Shown here piece after piece: positions 46,836-57,723 of a stretch of 64,000 bases of DNA. Source of the DNA: Liolophura sinensis. Its lineage: Eukaryota; Mollusca; Polyplacophora; Chitonida; Chitonidae. The stretch lies in the NCBI RefSeq assembly GCF_032854445.1, contig NC_088295.1, positions 64,957,249-65,021,248 of the forward strand. The letters run 5' to 3'. Position 1 is the first letter of the stretch; each line of letters starts with the position of its first letter. Made by a program: the position numbers and the translations under genes. A model generated the notes under the pieces. That model did no database searches. It was not told where the DNA came from and saw only the letters and a program-made list of their open reading frames with translations.

Positions 46836-46960
46836 CCCGATTGCTAAGACCTCAACGCACATCAACTCACTTCACCCCTTCAGTCGTCACGGCGAAGCAG
46901 TTGCGCTTCAAAGCTCGATCTCCACCTCGATTACCACATCGGATATAACCAAATTACAAA

Positions 46961-48712
46961 ATGGCGGAAATGAGAAAATCCGCGAACTATGCCCCTATCA
47001 TCGGCAGCCGACACACTACCGTTATCTCTCGGAGTACAGCCGAGGGCCTGGCCGCTGCACCCCAAAACCGCCAGTCCTTCCGCCAGTCCGTGACCGGCTC
47101 AGGTACCATTCCGCTTCAATCCGGTGTCATCGCCAATGTCGCAGGGAAAGGAGTGAATACCATGAAGGAATCTCGAGAAAAGGAAAAGAAAGATTTACAA
47201 GGACTGAACGAGAGATTTGCTTCTTACATCGAGAGAGTGCGGTTTTTGGAGGCACAAAACAAGGCATTGGTGAACGAATTAGATACCGTGAAGAACAGCG
47301 AAGAGTACAACCCCGCTAAGATCAAGGACATGTTTGAGGTGGAACTGGAACAAGCCAGGGTTGTCATCAATGAACTGTCCAAACAGAAAGCTGAGTTCGA
47401 CGTGAAAATGGTCGGCATGGAAGACCGTCTTACATTTGAAAAGAAAGAAACGGATCTACAAGCTAAACTGGCAGATGACTTCAGGCAGAAATACGAAAAA
47501 GTTTTGAACCAGTTAGGACAAACTGAAGGGGAACTGGCGGCAGCAAGAGACCGATGCGCTAGCTATGAGGACGAGTTAGCGATCTTGAGAGGCAACCTGA
47601 AGAGGATACAAGACGATAACAACCGTCTGCGAGCCGACTTAGACAACGAGACCACCGAGCATATCAACATGTCAAACAAGTGCCAATCTCTGGAGGAGGA
47701 ACTGGCCTTCGTCACGTCTGTCTACGAGCAGGAGATCCGTGACCTGCAAGTCCTCGCTAACCGAGACAACAGTGATGAGATGAGAGACTTCTGGAAGGGA
47801 GAACTGTCAAAGGCCATCCGTGAAATCCAGACTGAGTATGACAACCGTCTGGATCAGGTACGCGTGGAAATGGAGTCCAAATATAACAACCAGATCAGAG
47901 AGATTAAGGTCGGCCAGTGCAACTCCGCCCCGCCACAAGAAGCTGGATTCGCCAAGGAGGAGGCTAAGAGGTGGAAGAACAAGATGATTGAGCAGAATTC
48001 TCAGATTTCCGAACTACAAGCCCGCAATGCTTTCTTAGAATCGCGCGTGAAGTCCCTGAGCCGGGATATGGAGGACCGGGAGCAGATGTTCGAACACGAA
48101 AAGGCGAGAATGACATCAGACATGTTGAAACTCCAGGCGGAGTTGGAGACGGTGCTGCAGGAGTTACAGGCCCTGATGGACGCCAAGTTGACCCTGGAAC
48201 TGGAGATCAGCGCCTACAGGAAGATGCTGGAGGTAGAGGAAGGCAGAATCAAGGAGCCTGAAGCCAAGGGCAAGTGTATGGCTGATGAAGACATGACGGA
48301 CGACAGGATATACCCCACCAAGAGATCAGTGGAGAACGCCGAGCACAAGGGCAGAGTCACAATCCACAGATCCTCAAAGGGTGTTGTGGCCTTCACGGAA
48401 ACCTCTCCGGACGGGCGCTATGTAACCCTGGAGAACACAAGTGTTGGATCCAAAGGGAAGACCCAAACCCTGGACGGATGGAAGATCAGGAGAGTTCTAG
48501 CTGACAGCAACTACGTCGAGTACGTCTTCGGTGAGTTTGAACTGCCACCTGGCGAGAGCGTGAAGATCATGTGCGCAGGCGCGGAAATCGCAAAATCTGG
48601 CAAATGTCTGGTGGCCAACTTCTTCACCTGGGGCACCGGAAGCAGCACCACTTACCTTTATGATGACGATGGGGCGGAAAAGGCTTCCATTGTACAGAAG
48701 TTTGTCATTTAA
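46961..48712 (+). CDS. cytoplasmic intermediate filament protein, copy 1
   Basis: Intronless 583-aa ORF. A Ser/Arg-rich head (about 1-70) is followed by an alpha-helical rod (about 72-430). The rod starts with LNERFASYIERVRFLEAQNK and ends with ISAYRKMLEVEEGR, the two IF consensus boundaries. The tail (about 464-583) is a lamin-tail Ig-like domain with LENTSVGSKGKTQTLDGWKI and FFTWGTGSST. The rod length fits the long coil-1B type of lamins and protostome cytoplasmic IFs. No CaaX box or obvious nuclear signal is seen, so a cytoplasmic filament subunit is inferred. CCAAT and TATA-like elements lie upstream; AATAAA at 49241. Differs from copy 3 by one residue (Val in SSKGVVAF, Ala in copy 3). 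Lack of introns is unusual for an IF gene and suggests a retrocopy origin before the tandem duplications. Confidence 0.95.
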   Translation: MAEMRKSANYAPIIGSRHTTVISRSTAEGLAAAPQNRQSFRQSVTGSGTIPLQSGVIANVAGKGVNTMKESREKEKKDLQGLNERFASYIERVRFLEAQNKALVNELDTVKNSEEYNPAKIKDMFEVELEQARVVINELSKQKAEFDVKMVGMEDRLTFEKKETDLQAKLADDFRQKYEKVLNQLGQTEGELAAARDRCASYEDELAILRGNLKRIQDDNNRLRADLDNETTEHINMSNKCQSLEEELAFVTSVYEQEIRDLQVLANRDNSDEMRDFWKGELSKAIREIQTEYDNRLDQVRVEMESKYNNQIREIKVGQCNSAPPQEAGFAKEEAKRWKNKMIEQNSQISELQARNAFLESRVKSLSRDMEDREQMFEHEKARMTSDMLKLQAELETVLQELQALMDAKLTLELEISAYRKMLEVEEGRIKEPEAKGKCMADEDMTDDRIYPTKRSVENAEHKGRVTIHRSSKGVVAFTETSPDGRYVTLENTSVGSKGKTQTLDGWKIRRVLADSNYVEYVFGEFELPPGESVKIMCAGAEIAKSGKCLVANFFTWGTGSSTTYLYDDDGAEKASIVQKFVI

Positions 48713-49240
48713 GAAGAAAACATAAACACTTTTTTCACACTGGATATTTTCGACATAAAGCAGTATATGGTAGATGTGCAAAGAAAAAACAATTTCCGGT
48801 TTTCTTTCTGTACCATTCTTGCCGTATCTTTTTTTTCGACATTACGGATTTAATACTAAATTCGCGTTTTGTACTTTTGAGGGTAGTTATGAATGTATTT
48901 AATCCCGGTGCGGTGCACACTAATGCTGGTGCATTTTCATGGCCTCACTTATTTGATGATCGGCTTCATAAATGTAAATGTACATAAATTATTTTGTTAC
49001 CACTATGATTCCATGTTATGGCTTTAGCTCATTATGTGGATTGTTAGATTTGAAGGTAGTTGTAGTGAATCGCAACATTCATTACCGTGATATGCATTGT
49101 TTTGTCTACATGTATTTTCTTTCACATTTCACTTAAATGTTTTGAATAATTTAGTATCTGACACCAGGTGTCCGAGAAGATATATACATTTACAAGCTAT
49201 TTGATATGAAAATCAAATCATTTATCATGCATTATTGTGA

Positions 49241-49250
49241 AATAAATAAA
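49241..49250 (+). promoter_or_regulatory. poly(A) signal of IF copy 1
   Basis: Overlapping AATAAATAAA, 529 bp after the stop; conserved in copy 3 at 53852. Confidence 0.7.
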
Positions 49251-49685
49251 ATCCACATTTATTAATTTGAAAACAAGCATTGACTGTTGCATGTGTTCTT
49301 TTTTGTGGCACTGAAATAAGAAATACGAATGTCTTACTTACAACCGGACATTGGGCATGTTTCAAAAGGCGGTCTTTAAATCCAAAACTTTAATCTTCTT
49401 TATGCTAAATGGAATATTTGGAGCTGGATGCTTAAGTTGCGGTGAAATTGCAACATCATATCACGGAATCAGCGGAAAAAAATTAACGATTGGATTTACC
49501 GTAGAGAGCGGCACATGCGCTGTAAGGAGTATGGGATTTATTGAGTTTTAGTCGCCATCTACATGATTTATTGACAAAGTTAGTTATCTTAAATACTATA
49601 AAAAGCAAAAATTGCAGCATTGAGAGTAAATCCAGACCAGAGATGATTGTGCGATTATTGGCAAATGTTCAGAAACATTTCCTGT

Positions 49686-49820
49686 GAAATCTGGCCTCTT
49701 GTCCCCTTACCTCAGTTAGGGTTTTCTACTAACTGTTCATGTAAATGCTTAAATAGAAACAAATTCCACGCCCCCTTGCACCATGGCTTAAGCAGAACTA
49801 GTTTTAAAAATGCAGTGATG
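49686..49820 (+). repeat. dispersed repeat, copy 2
   Basis: Aligns with 11228-11370 over about 130 bp (CCTCAGTTAGGGTTTT, AACTGTTCATGTAAATGC, GCACCATGGCTTAAGCA, AAAAATGCAGT). Confidence 0.6.
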
Positions 49821-50515
49821 TTACCGGTTAGTCGGTTATATGTACTGTTTAACGATGTTGTAAACAGAATCGTTTCCATTTTAATATTTTAAATCAATGT
49901 TCGCTTTGCGCATATCATTAATTCAAGATGTCCAGTCTAACAACCTACGGTATTTTCATCTGTAATCAAACGACTAAGTTAGCAATTGCACGGATTTATT
50001 AATTATTTTCTTTACATTATATTGTGTCAGTTAAGTCTGATTCTTATCACAGCACGACAGAATTTTAAACCAATAATCTATTGAGCTGTAGGAGTTCATG
50101 GATGCAGAAATAAATTTAATATGCAAGTTCAGAAAATGAGAGTTCTTCGTCACTGCGTACAGTTTGTTAAACGAAAGGCATGTTTGGGATTAGGTTTATC
50201 GTAATCTCGAATAACATACCTATTGTAAGGCACGGATTATGGAGGGGGTGGAGAGTTGTAGGTCGTACCTGAGCGAAGGGGCAAGTTACCAGGGAGTTCC
50301 TCAGCCGGGTTGCCAGATCGCCCGTTCCAATAAAAAACACTACGCTTTTACTGTGACTGAAGGTCTTAACCATTTGTCGTGGAAACAAGAGAGCCTTGTT
50401 CGAACATGATGATTCGAAATAAAAAATCGGCACACTTCATTCCTTAAATGGCGTCACTGCGAAGCAGTTCCGCTTCCAAGCCCGATTCATCTCAATAACC
50501 ATCTTCATCGAAAAA

Positions 50516-51052
50516 ATGGCGGAAATGAGAAAATCTGCAACTATGCCCCTATCATCGCCAGTGGACACACTATTGTTATCTCCCGGAGTACAGCTGAGGA
50601 CCTGGCAGCTGCACCCCAAAACCGCCAGTCCTTCCGCCAATCCGTGACCGGCTCAGGTACCATTCCGCTTCAATGCGGTGTCATCGCCATTGTCGCAGGG
50701 AAAGTAATGAGCAACATGAAGGAATCTCGAGAAAAGGAAAAGAAAGATTTACAAGGACTGAACGAGAGATTTGCTTCTTACATCGAGAGAGTGTGGTTTT
50801 TGGAGGCACAAAACAAGGCATTGGTGAACGAATTAGATACTGTGAAGAACAGCGAAGAGTACAACTCCGCCAAGATCAAGGACATGTTTGAGGTGGAACT
50901 GGAACAAGCCAGGGTTGTCATCAATGAACTGTCCAAACAGAAAGCTGAGTTCGACGTGAAAATGGTCGGCATGGAAGACCGTCTTACATTTGAAAAGAAA
51001 GAGACGGATCTACAAGCTAAACTGGCAGATGACTTCAGGCAGAAATACGAGA
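50516..51052 (+). pseudogene. truncated, frameshifted IF gene copy 2
   Basis: Homologous to the first 179 or so codons of the intact copies. A one-base deletion near 50539 (TCTGC-AAC for TCCGCGAAC) shifts the frame into a TGA at 50643. After that point the original frame is open again to 51052. There the sequence leaves the IF gene in mid-rod (QKYE) and continues with DNA resembling the 5' flank of the next copy. Its promoter lacks the CCAAT box (TTAACCATTTGTCG for TTAACCAATCAGACACTTTG). No functional product is expected. Confidence 0.93.
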
Positions 51053-51368
51053 CCGAAGCTACCGACGAAATTAATATCCAAGCTCAGAAAATGACAAAAA
51101 TATTTTGCGTTTTTCTCTAAAGCGTATGAGTGGTTAAAAGACAGGCATGTTTAGGCTTATCGTAATCTCGAAATACATTCCCTGTTAATGGTAATTTGTA
51201 ATCCGTGGGGGAGAGGACATACCCTATTATAAGGCATGCATTGTGGCAGGGTGGAGAGTTGTAGGTCGTACGTGAGCGAAGGGCAAGTTTCCAGAGAGAT
51301 TCCCAGCGGGGTTGCCAGATCGCCCGTGCCCACAAAAAAAACAGGCTATACTATGACTAAGATCTTAA

Positions 51369-51444
51369 CCAATCAGACACTTTGTTTGTCGTGGAAACAG
51401 GAAAGCCGCGTTCGAACATGACCAGGGTGTTCCTGCATAAAAGC
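51369..51444 (+). promoter_or_regulatory. core promoter of IF gene copy 3
   Basis: CCAAT at 51369-51373 and TATA-like GCATAAAAGC at 51435-51444, same spacing as copy 1. Confidence 0.6.
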
Positions 51445-51570
51445 CCGATTGCCTAAACGTCAACACATATTAACTCACTCCACCTCTTCAATCGAGTCAC
51501 GGCGAAGCAGTTTCACTTCCGAGCCTGATTCTCATCTCGGTCACCGCATTAGATATAACCAAGTTACAAA

Positions 51571-53322
51571 ATGGCGGAAATGAGAAAATCCGCGAACTAT
51601 GCCCCTATCATCGGCAGCCGACACACTACCGTTATCTCTCGGAGTACAGCCGAGGGCCTGGCCGCTGCACCCCAAAACCGCCAGTCCTTCCGCCAATCCG
51701 TGACCGGCTCAGGTACCATTCCGCTTCAATCCGGTGTCATCGCCAATGTCGCAGGGAAAGGAGTGAATACCATGAAGGAATCTCGAGAAAAGGAAAAGAA
51801 AGATTTACAAGGACTGAACGAGAGATTTGCTTCTTACATCGAGAGAGTGCGGTTTTTGGAGGCACAAAACAAGGCATTGGTGAACGAATTAGATACTGTG
51901 AAGAACAGCGAAGAGTACAACCCCGCTAAGATCAAGGACATGTTTGAGGTGGAACTGGAACAAGCCAGGGTTGTCATCAATGAACTGTCCAAACAGAAAG
52001 CTGAGTTCGACGTGAAAATGGTCGGCATGGAAGACCGTCTTACATTTGAAAAGAAAGAGACGGATCTACAAGCTAAACTGGCAGATGACTTCAGGCAGAA
52101 ATACGAAAAAGTTTTGAACCAGTTAGGACAAACTGAAGGGGAACTGGCGGCAGCAAGAGACCGATGCGCTAGCTATGAGGACGAGTTAGCGATCTTGAGA
52201 GGCAACCTGAAGAGGATACAAGACGATAACAACCGTCTGCGAGCCGACTTAGACAACGAGACCACCGAGCATATCAACATGTCAAACAAGTGCCAATCTC
52301 TGGAGGAGGAACTGGCCTTCGTCACGTCTGTCTACGAGCAGGAGATCCGTGACCTGCAAGTCCTCGCTAACCGAGACAACAGTGATGAGATGAGAGACTT
52401 CTGGAAGGGAGAACTGTCAAAGGCCATCCGTGAAATCCAGACTGAGTATGACAACCGTCTGGATCAGGTACGCGTGGAAATGGAGTCCAAATATAACAAC
52501 CAGATCAGAGAGATTAAGGTTGGCCAGTGCAACTCCGCCCCGCCACAAGAAGCTGGATTCGCCAAGGAGGAGGCTAAGAGGTGGAAGAACAAGATGATTG
52601 AGCAGAATTCTCAGATTTCCGAACTACAAGCCCGCAATGCTTTCTTAGAATCGCGCGTGAAGTCCCTGAGCCGGGATATGGAGGACCGGGAGCAGATGTT
52701 CGAACACGAAAAGGCGAGAATGACATCAGACATGTTGAAACTCCAGGCGGAGTTGGAGACGGTGCTGCAGGAGTTACAGGCCCTGATGGACGCCAAGTTG
52801 ACCCTGGAACTGGAGATCAGCGCCTACAGGAAGATGCTGGAGGTAGAGGAAGGCAGAATCAAGGAGCCTGAAGCCAAGGGCAAGTGTATGGCTGATGAAG
52901 ACATGACGGACGACAGGATATACCCCACCAAGAGATCAGTGGAGAACGCCGAGCACAAGGGCAGAGTCACAATCCACAGATCCTCAAAGGGTGCTGTGGC
53001 CTTCACGGAAACCTCTCCGGACGGGCGCTATGTAACCCTGGAGAACACAAGTGTTGGATCCAAAGGGAAGACCCAAACCCTGGACGGATGGAAGATCAGG
53101 AGAGTTCTAGCTGACAGCAACTACGTCGAGTACGTCTTCGGTGAGTTTGAACTACCACCCGGCGAGAGCGTGAAGATCATGTGCGCAGGCGCGGAAATCG
53201 CAAAATCTGGCAAATGTCTGGTGGCCAACTTCTTCACCTGGGGCACCGGAAGCAGCACCACTTACCTTTATGATGACGATGGGGCGGAAAAGGCTTCCAT
53301 TGTGCAGAAGTTTGTCATTTAA
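51571..53322 (+). CDS. cytoplasmic intermediate filament protein, copy 3
   Basis: Intronless 583-aa ORF, identical to copy 1 except for one Val-to-Ala change in the lamin-tail domain (SSKGAVAF). I count about eight nucleotide differences over 1752, nearly all synonymous. Head, rod boundaries and lamin-tail domain are as described for copy 1. The flanking 5' and 3' UTR sequences differ from copy 1 far more than the coding region does, which suggests gene conversion or strong constraint. Poly(A) signal AATAAA at 53852. Expected to polymerise with copy 1 as a near-identical subunit. Confidence 0.95.
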   Translation: MAEMRKSANYAPIIGSRHTTVISRSTAEGLAAAPQNRQSFRQSVTGSGTIPLQSGVIANVAGKGVNTMKESREKEKKDLQGLNERFASYIERVRFLEAQNKALVNELDTVKNSEEYNPAKIKDMFEVELEQARVVINELSKQKAEFDVKMVGMEDRLTFEKKETDLQAKLADDFRQKYEKVLNQLGQTEGELAAARDRCASYEDELAILRGNLKRIQDDNNRLRADLDNETTEHINMSNKCQSLEEELAFVTSVYEQEIRDLQVLANRDNSDEMRDFWKGELSKAIREIQTEYDNRLDQVRVEMESKYNNQIREIKVGQCNSAPPQEAGFAKEEAKRWKNKMIEQNSQISELQARNAFLESRVKSLSRDMEDREQMFEHEKARMTSDMLKLQAELETVLQELQALMDAKLTLELEISAYRKMLEVEEGRIKEPEAKGKCMADEDMTDDRIYPTKRSVENAEHKGRVTIHRSSKGAVAFTETSPDGRYVTLENTSVGSKGKTQTLDGWKIRRVLADSNYVEYVFGEFELPPGESVKIMCAGAEIAKSGKCLVANFFTWGTGSSTTYLYDDDGAEKASIVQKFVI

Positions 53323-53851
53323 GAAGAAATTATGAAAAGTTCCTCCACACCTGGCATTTTCGACACAATGCAGTATATGTTAGACGTAAAAGAAAAAACA
53401 ATTTACAGTTTACTTTCCTACCACTCTTGCCGTAACGTTTATTTTCGATATTATGGATTTAATGCTAAATTTACATTTTGTATTTTTGGGGATAGTTATG
53501 AATGTATTTAATCCCGGTGCGGTGCACGCTAATGCTGGTGCATTTTCATGGCCTCACTTATTTGATGATCGGCTTCATAAATATATGTGTACATAAATAT
53601 TTTTTCATTAGTGTTATTACTCCATGCGAAGACTGTAGCTCACTGTTTAAATGGTTAGAATATCGAAGTAGCTAAAGTGAATCGCAACATTCATTACCGT
53701 GACTTTGCATTGTTTTGTCTGCATGTATTCTTCTCTTTCGTATTTTAGTAAAATGTTTCAGGATAATTGAGTATCTGACATCATTGGTCCGAAAAAATAT
53801 ATACATTTGCAATCCACTGAAAATCAAATCATTTATCTTGTATTATTGTAA

Positions 53852-53861
53852 AATAAATAAA
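53852..53861 (+). promoter_or_regulatory. poly(A) signal of IF copy 3
   Basis: AATAAATAAA in the conserved context GTAAAATAAATAAAATCC. Confidence 0.7.
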
Positions 53862-53899
53862 ATCCACATTTATTTAGTCTGTAAACAAAGATCAGCTTT

Positions 53900-55481
53900 T
53901 GCGTGTGTTCTTTTTGTGGCACGGAAATAAGAAATATGAATTTTTAACCTATTGTAATAAACAAGGACGACCTTCTAATATGGCGGACGGTAAAAATACA
54001 GCCGGATAGGTGACATTTTTCTCAAAGCCATTTTGGGTCCTAGTCAAAGACTTTAATCTTCTGTATGCTAAATAAAATACTTGAAGCCGGATTCTCGAAC
54101 CTGAACGAAAATGTATTTCCACTGCACATAATCAGCGGTCAAAGCTTCATCGATTTGATAAATATGTTGAAGAATTTAATATGGATTATTATTGAAGGAT
54201 AAAGTTCGAAATCCCTTTGTAAAAAGCCACGTGCAAATCATATGTGCCTATTACTGCCAGGAAGTGAATAAAACTTTCCGTCTAGAAAGCTGATTACAAA
54301 TGATTGTTGATAAGCGCTTTCATGGATAAAAACATTGGTGTCAACCTTTCTGTCACATATCGGAGAAAACATTACCACAAATGTTTGCGTCATTTAAATA
54401 TTCATAAAATAACATGCTTTTCTTAATTTTGGACTAGCTCTGAATACCTCTACCTTTGCTTACACTCCGGCAGAGCTAAGAAACATTATATTTACTACTC
54501 TTCAAGTAGTACCAGAGTTCTGCCGCCTCGCACCTCAGGCACTTATTGTTGCGTGCATATTTGTGCATGTCTGTACTTTCACACGAGACAAAAAAATAAG
54601 CGCTGAGGTTTTGTTAATTTACATTCGGTGGACCTGCTGCTTTTAAACATAAACAGAAAGGGACAGGTAGGGCAGAACGCATGAACCACAGAGAAAAAGC
54701 CCGATATGTCAGATGTAGTTAACGTTTTTTTACACATCTTTTCAACATAAAATGCCATGAAATTATATGACACAGTATCGCTCAGCGCAAAGGCATTGAA
54801 AAATTATTTCGGAATATATTGAAATGAATTCCACATACATGTAGGCCTATGTCTTATAACTATTTTGACTTTTGCCCATTTCGATTTAAAAAAATATATC
54901 GGTTTGAATGACATGTAAGAAATGAAAGATCTCACCATGGCCCAAAATATACCGTTAATGGAATTGCGGCGGTTTTTCATACACGTTATTGATCATTACA
55001 CCACAGTAAAATCCATTTATAGAATGATACGTCCGAAGAAATTAAATCACCTGTGCCATGGTCTTTCTTGAGCATTTTAAGTTGTTTGCATCGTGATAGA
55101 CGTACATGTATATTCTGGTATCATTAAAAAGACAACGTCCCATTTATTTATTTATTTATTGATTTATTCGACTGGAGTTTATCGCCGTAATGAAGACACG
55201 GAAAGTCACGTGGTCTAGTCAAAGTAACTTGATTAATCAATGAATAAGTAATGATAAACATGAATATTCAACAGCAGGTTGTGCCTTTTAACGCACGTTT
55301 CGTGGTTTAGTGATCAAACTGGTCCCAAACGAGGGCAAAGAAACTAATTAAGTCAGGTAATAGGGCGCAGATGTAGGCACGTACGGCGTTCCTCTGGGAG
55401 AAATTTCTGGAAATTTGTCCTCACCCGATGTGACGTATCCAAGCAAGTGTAACAACAACAACACTTTTATACAGGTAAACA
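53900..55481. other. no recognisable gene
   Basis: Contains a SINE family A tail scrap, inverted, at 55141-55195 (TTTATTTATTGATTTATTCG ACTGGAGTTTATCGCCGTA). Otherwise featureless. Confidence 0.5.
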
Positions 55482-56202
55482 ATGAACAACCTAAAGCACC
55501 ATGATTTCCATTCCCTTTATATAGCCCAATTTTTGTCTAAGCAGCAGAGAGCTCTGTGTACAGCATTTCTAGATAAACCGGCCGGCCTAGAGGCTACTCG
55601 ATCTGCAGTCATGCCCACATCAAGTCAGTTTAACATTATTCATACCATAGAAAGTAAAAAGCGACAGACCTCTTGGTTAAGGGTGTACCGCACTATTGTC
55701 GACAACCCGGCTGCATTTCGCACTGATCAGCTTGGGACACACCACGAGGACACTTTTACGCCCAGCCGCCAAGTCAGTTCTCTGGTAAAGTACCCGGATG
55801 GTCATTGTGGTAGGCAAAGGTTAGACTACACGAGCCGTGATGATGTAAAATGTGAATCCGCAGACGTTGCTACTCTGACACATCCCCAATCTCCAAAATC
55901 CGAAATCAGCGCTACTTGGCTGGAATATGTGCATTCAACCCAGGGTGCAAGACGACCACCTGAAAGGGTTGGTTCCGTTACTCACGGGCTTGAAGCACCC
56001 TCATACCGAAAAGGGAGAGCCCTGGGGTGACATGGCGCCAAATCCCACGTCTCCGGCTACCGGCAACGGCATCAAAAAACGTCTGTACTGTTTGGGTTTC
56101 AGGGGTTTACCCGGCGAAAAGGTCAAAGAACGGGAGAAATTGGAAGCAGTACTGAAACAGCGACCGGGAATTCGCAGGAAGCCTGATCAAGGGGTAGGTT
56201 GA
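55482..56202 (+). CDS. unidentified ORF pair, possibly one frameshifted gene
   Basis: A 182-codon frame from ATG 55482 to 56030 overlaps another open from about 55880 to 56202. The first includes FLSKQQRALCTAFLDKPAG and SKKRQTSWLRVYRTIVDNP. The second includes DDHLKGLVPLLTGLKHPH, GIKKRLYCLGFRGLPGEK and EREKLEAVLKQRPGIRRKP. Both look protein-like and neither matches a family I know. They may be joined by a frameshift or be alternative chance frames. No promoter or splice evidence. Confidence 0.3.
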
Positions 56203-57723
56203 CAATGAATCCAATTTGTCAGATATAAAACAATTATATTAAAGTTAAAATAAAGTCTGTACAGGAAGGATAGGTGAGTAAACCTGTTGTGGGAACGCAA
56301 TGTCAAGATGACGACATTATTTATACAGTAAACAGTTCCTGCCTGGCCCGCTAAATAGGAAGACATATGTTAAAACAACTTTCACATTATACTGACAAGT
56401 ATCACGGTCACGTGTACAAAAAACCACCCACACAGTGTTAAGTTTGACATTTATTATCATTATTTGTTCACTCTAGTCAAATTACATTCCACTGGCACAT
56501 AGATCTGCGAGGGAGAGAGTTCATTTCATATTAAGTTACGGGCGAATTTTGCCATATGTGACGTACAGTTATGCACACAATATTGGTGGAAGACAAGTGA
56601 CATATTGGTGGAGGACAAGTGACACGAGCGTCGTTGACAGCTTATTACCACGAACGCCACACAAGTAGTGAACGAATCATTAGAGACCTTGTTAGAAATT
56701 AGTTAAAAGTTGTAGCTTGTAACTGCAAACTGGAATTAGTTTACCTATTCTAGATTTAATAGTAAGTCCTCCAGAAAGTGGAACACAAGAAAGTTTCTCT
56801 GTTTGACCGAAGATAACAAAATTAGTCACAAAATAGGCCGAAGCTGTAGATTCATCCCTAAAAAAACAGAAAACCGACGACATGATGGCGTCAACAACGA
56901 CGAAACGGGACTGATGTCACAAAGCCAGGTGTTACAGTGAGAGAAACAAAAACGTGGGCAACTTGCGAGAGAAAGAAACTGCTGGAAAAAAAAACAAAAA
57001 AAAAAAAACAGTGAACCTAAAAGGTGTCTGAAAGCTTTCATTATCCAAGACAGAGACCTATGTATTCGGCACTCGAAGTCATTTTCTTTTTTTCTTAGAC
57101 TTTTGGAAACTGTTTTAGACTTTAGTTGCCAGGGCTAAAGGTAGAGATTTCTAGGACAAAATCGATGATTTTCGGACCTTCGAAATCCTGACTAAACATA
57201 GGCTGATTGTGTGAATTTTTCTTTTTTTTGCATAGACTTCTTTCAATTTCGAACTTATTTTTTCTCCAAATGTTTTAATCAAAAATATGCTCAAAACATG
57301 ATGAATCTAATCCCATCTAGTTATTCTGTTATTCACACGAGGGCGACTGTAAAGACTTAAAGGCATACATCTTTTAGATGTGTCATTGTGTATTCGGACA
57401 TGCCCAACAATGCCCTGACAAAAACTTAAACAATTAACCGATTGACAGAGCTCCTGACAGACACGGAGGTCCTGCACAGCCGAAATCATAAAGGTTCAGC
57501 CTGTGGGAATTGCTTTACATTCATATAGTTTTCTCTTGACCTATGCACAATATATTCGAAGATTCATTATTAGAAAATATATTTAAAGCTATTTGTATAC
57601 ACTTTGAGAAATATTCTCTCACAAGAAATCAACTTCAATCAAATGATATGTTCAGTTATGAGAACAGCCTTAATTAAACACCTACCAAACCAAACGAAAA
57701 CCTTATAGTTTTCAAGGTTTAGG
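56203..57723. other. no recognisable gene
   Basis: A-rich run at 56986-57009; short ORFs only. Confidence 0.5.

Larger units (their letters stand above)
46180..53900 (+). repeat. tandem array of three IF gene units
   Basis: Unit 1 starts near 46180. Unit 2 (near 49850 to 51052) matches its upstream flank from about 780 bp before the ATG. Unit 3 begins right after the unit 2 breakpoint and ends with the 3' UTR at about 53900. All are in the same orientation. Confidence 0.85.
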
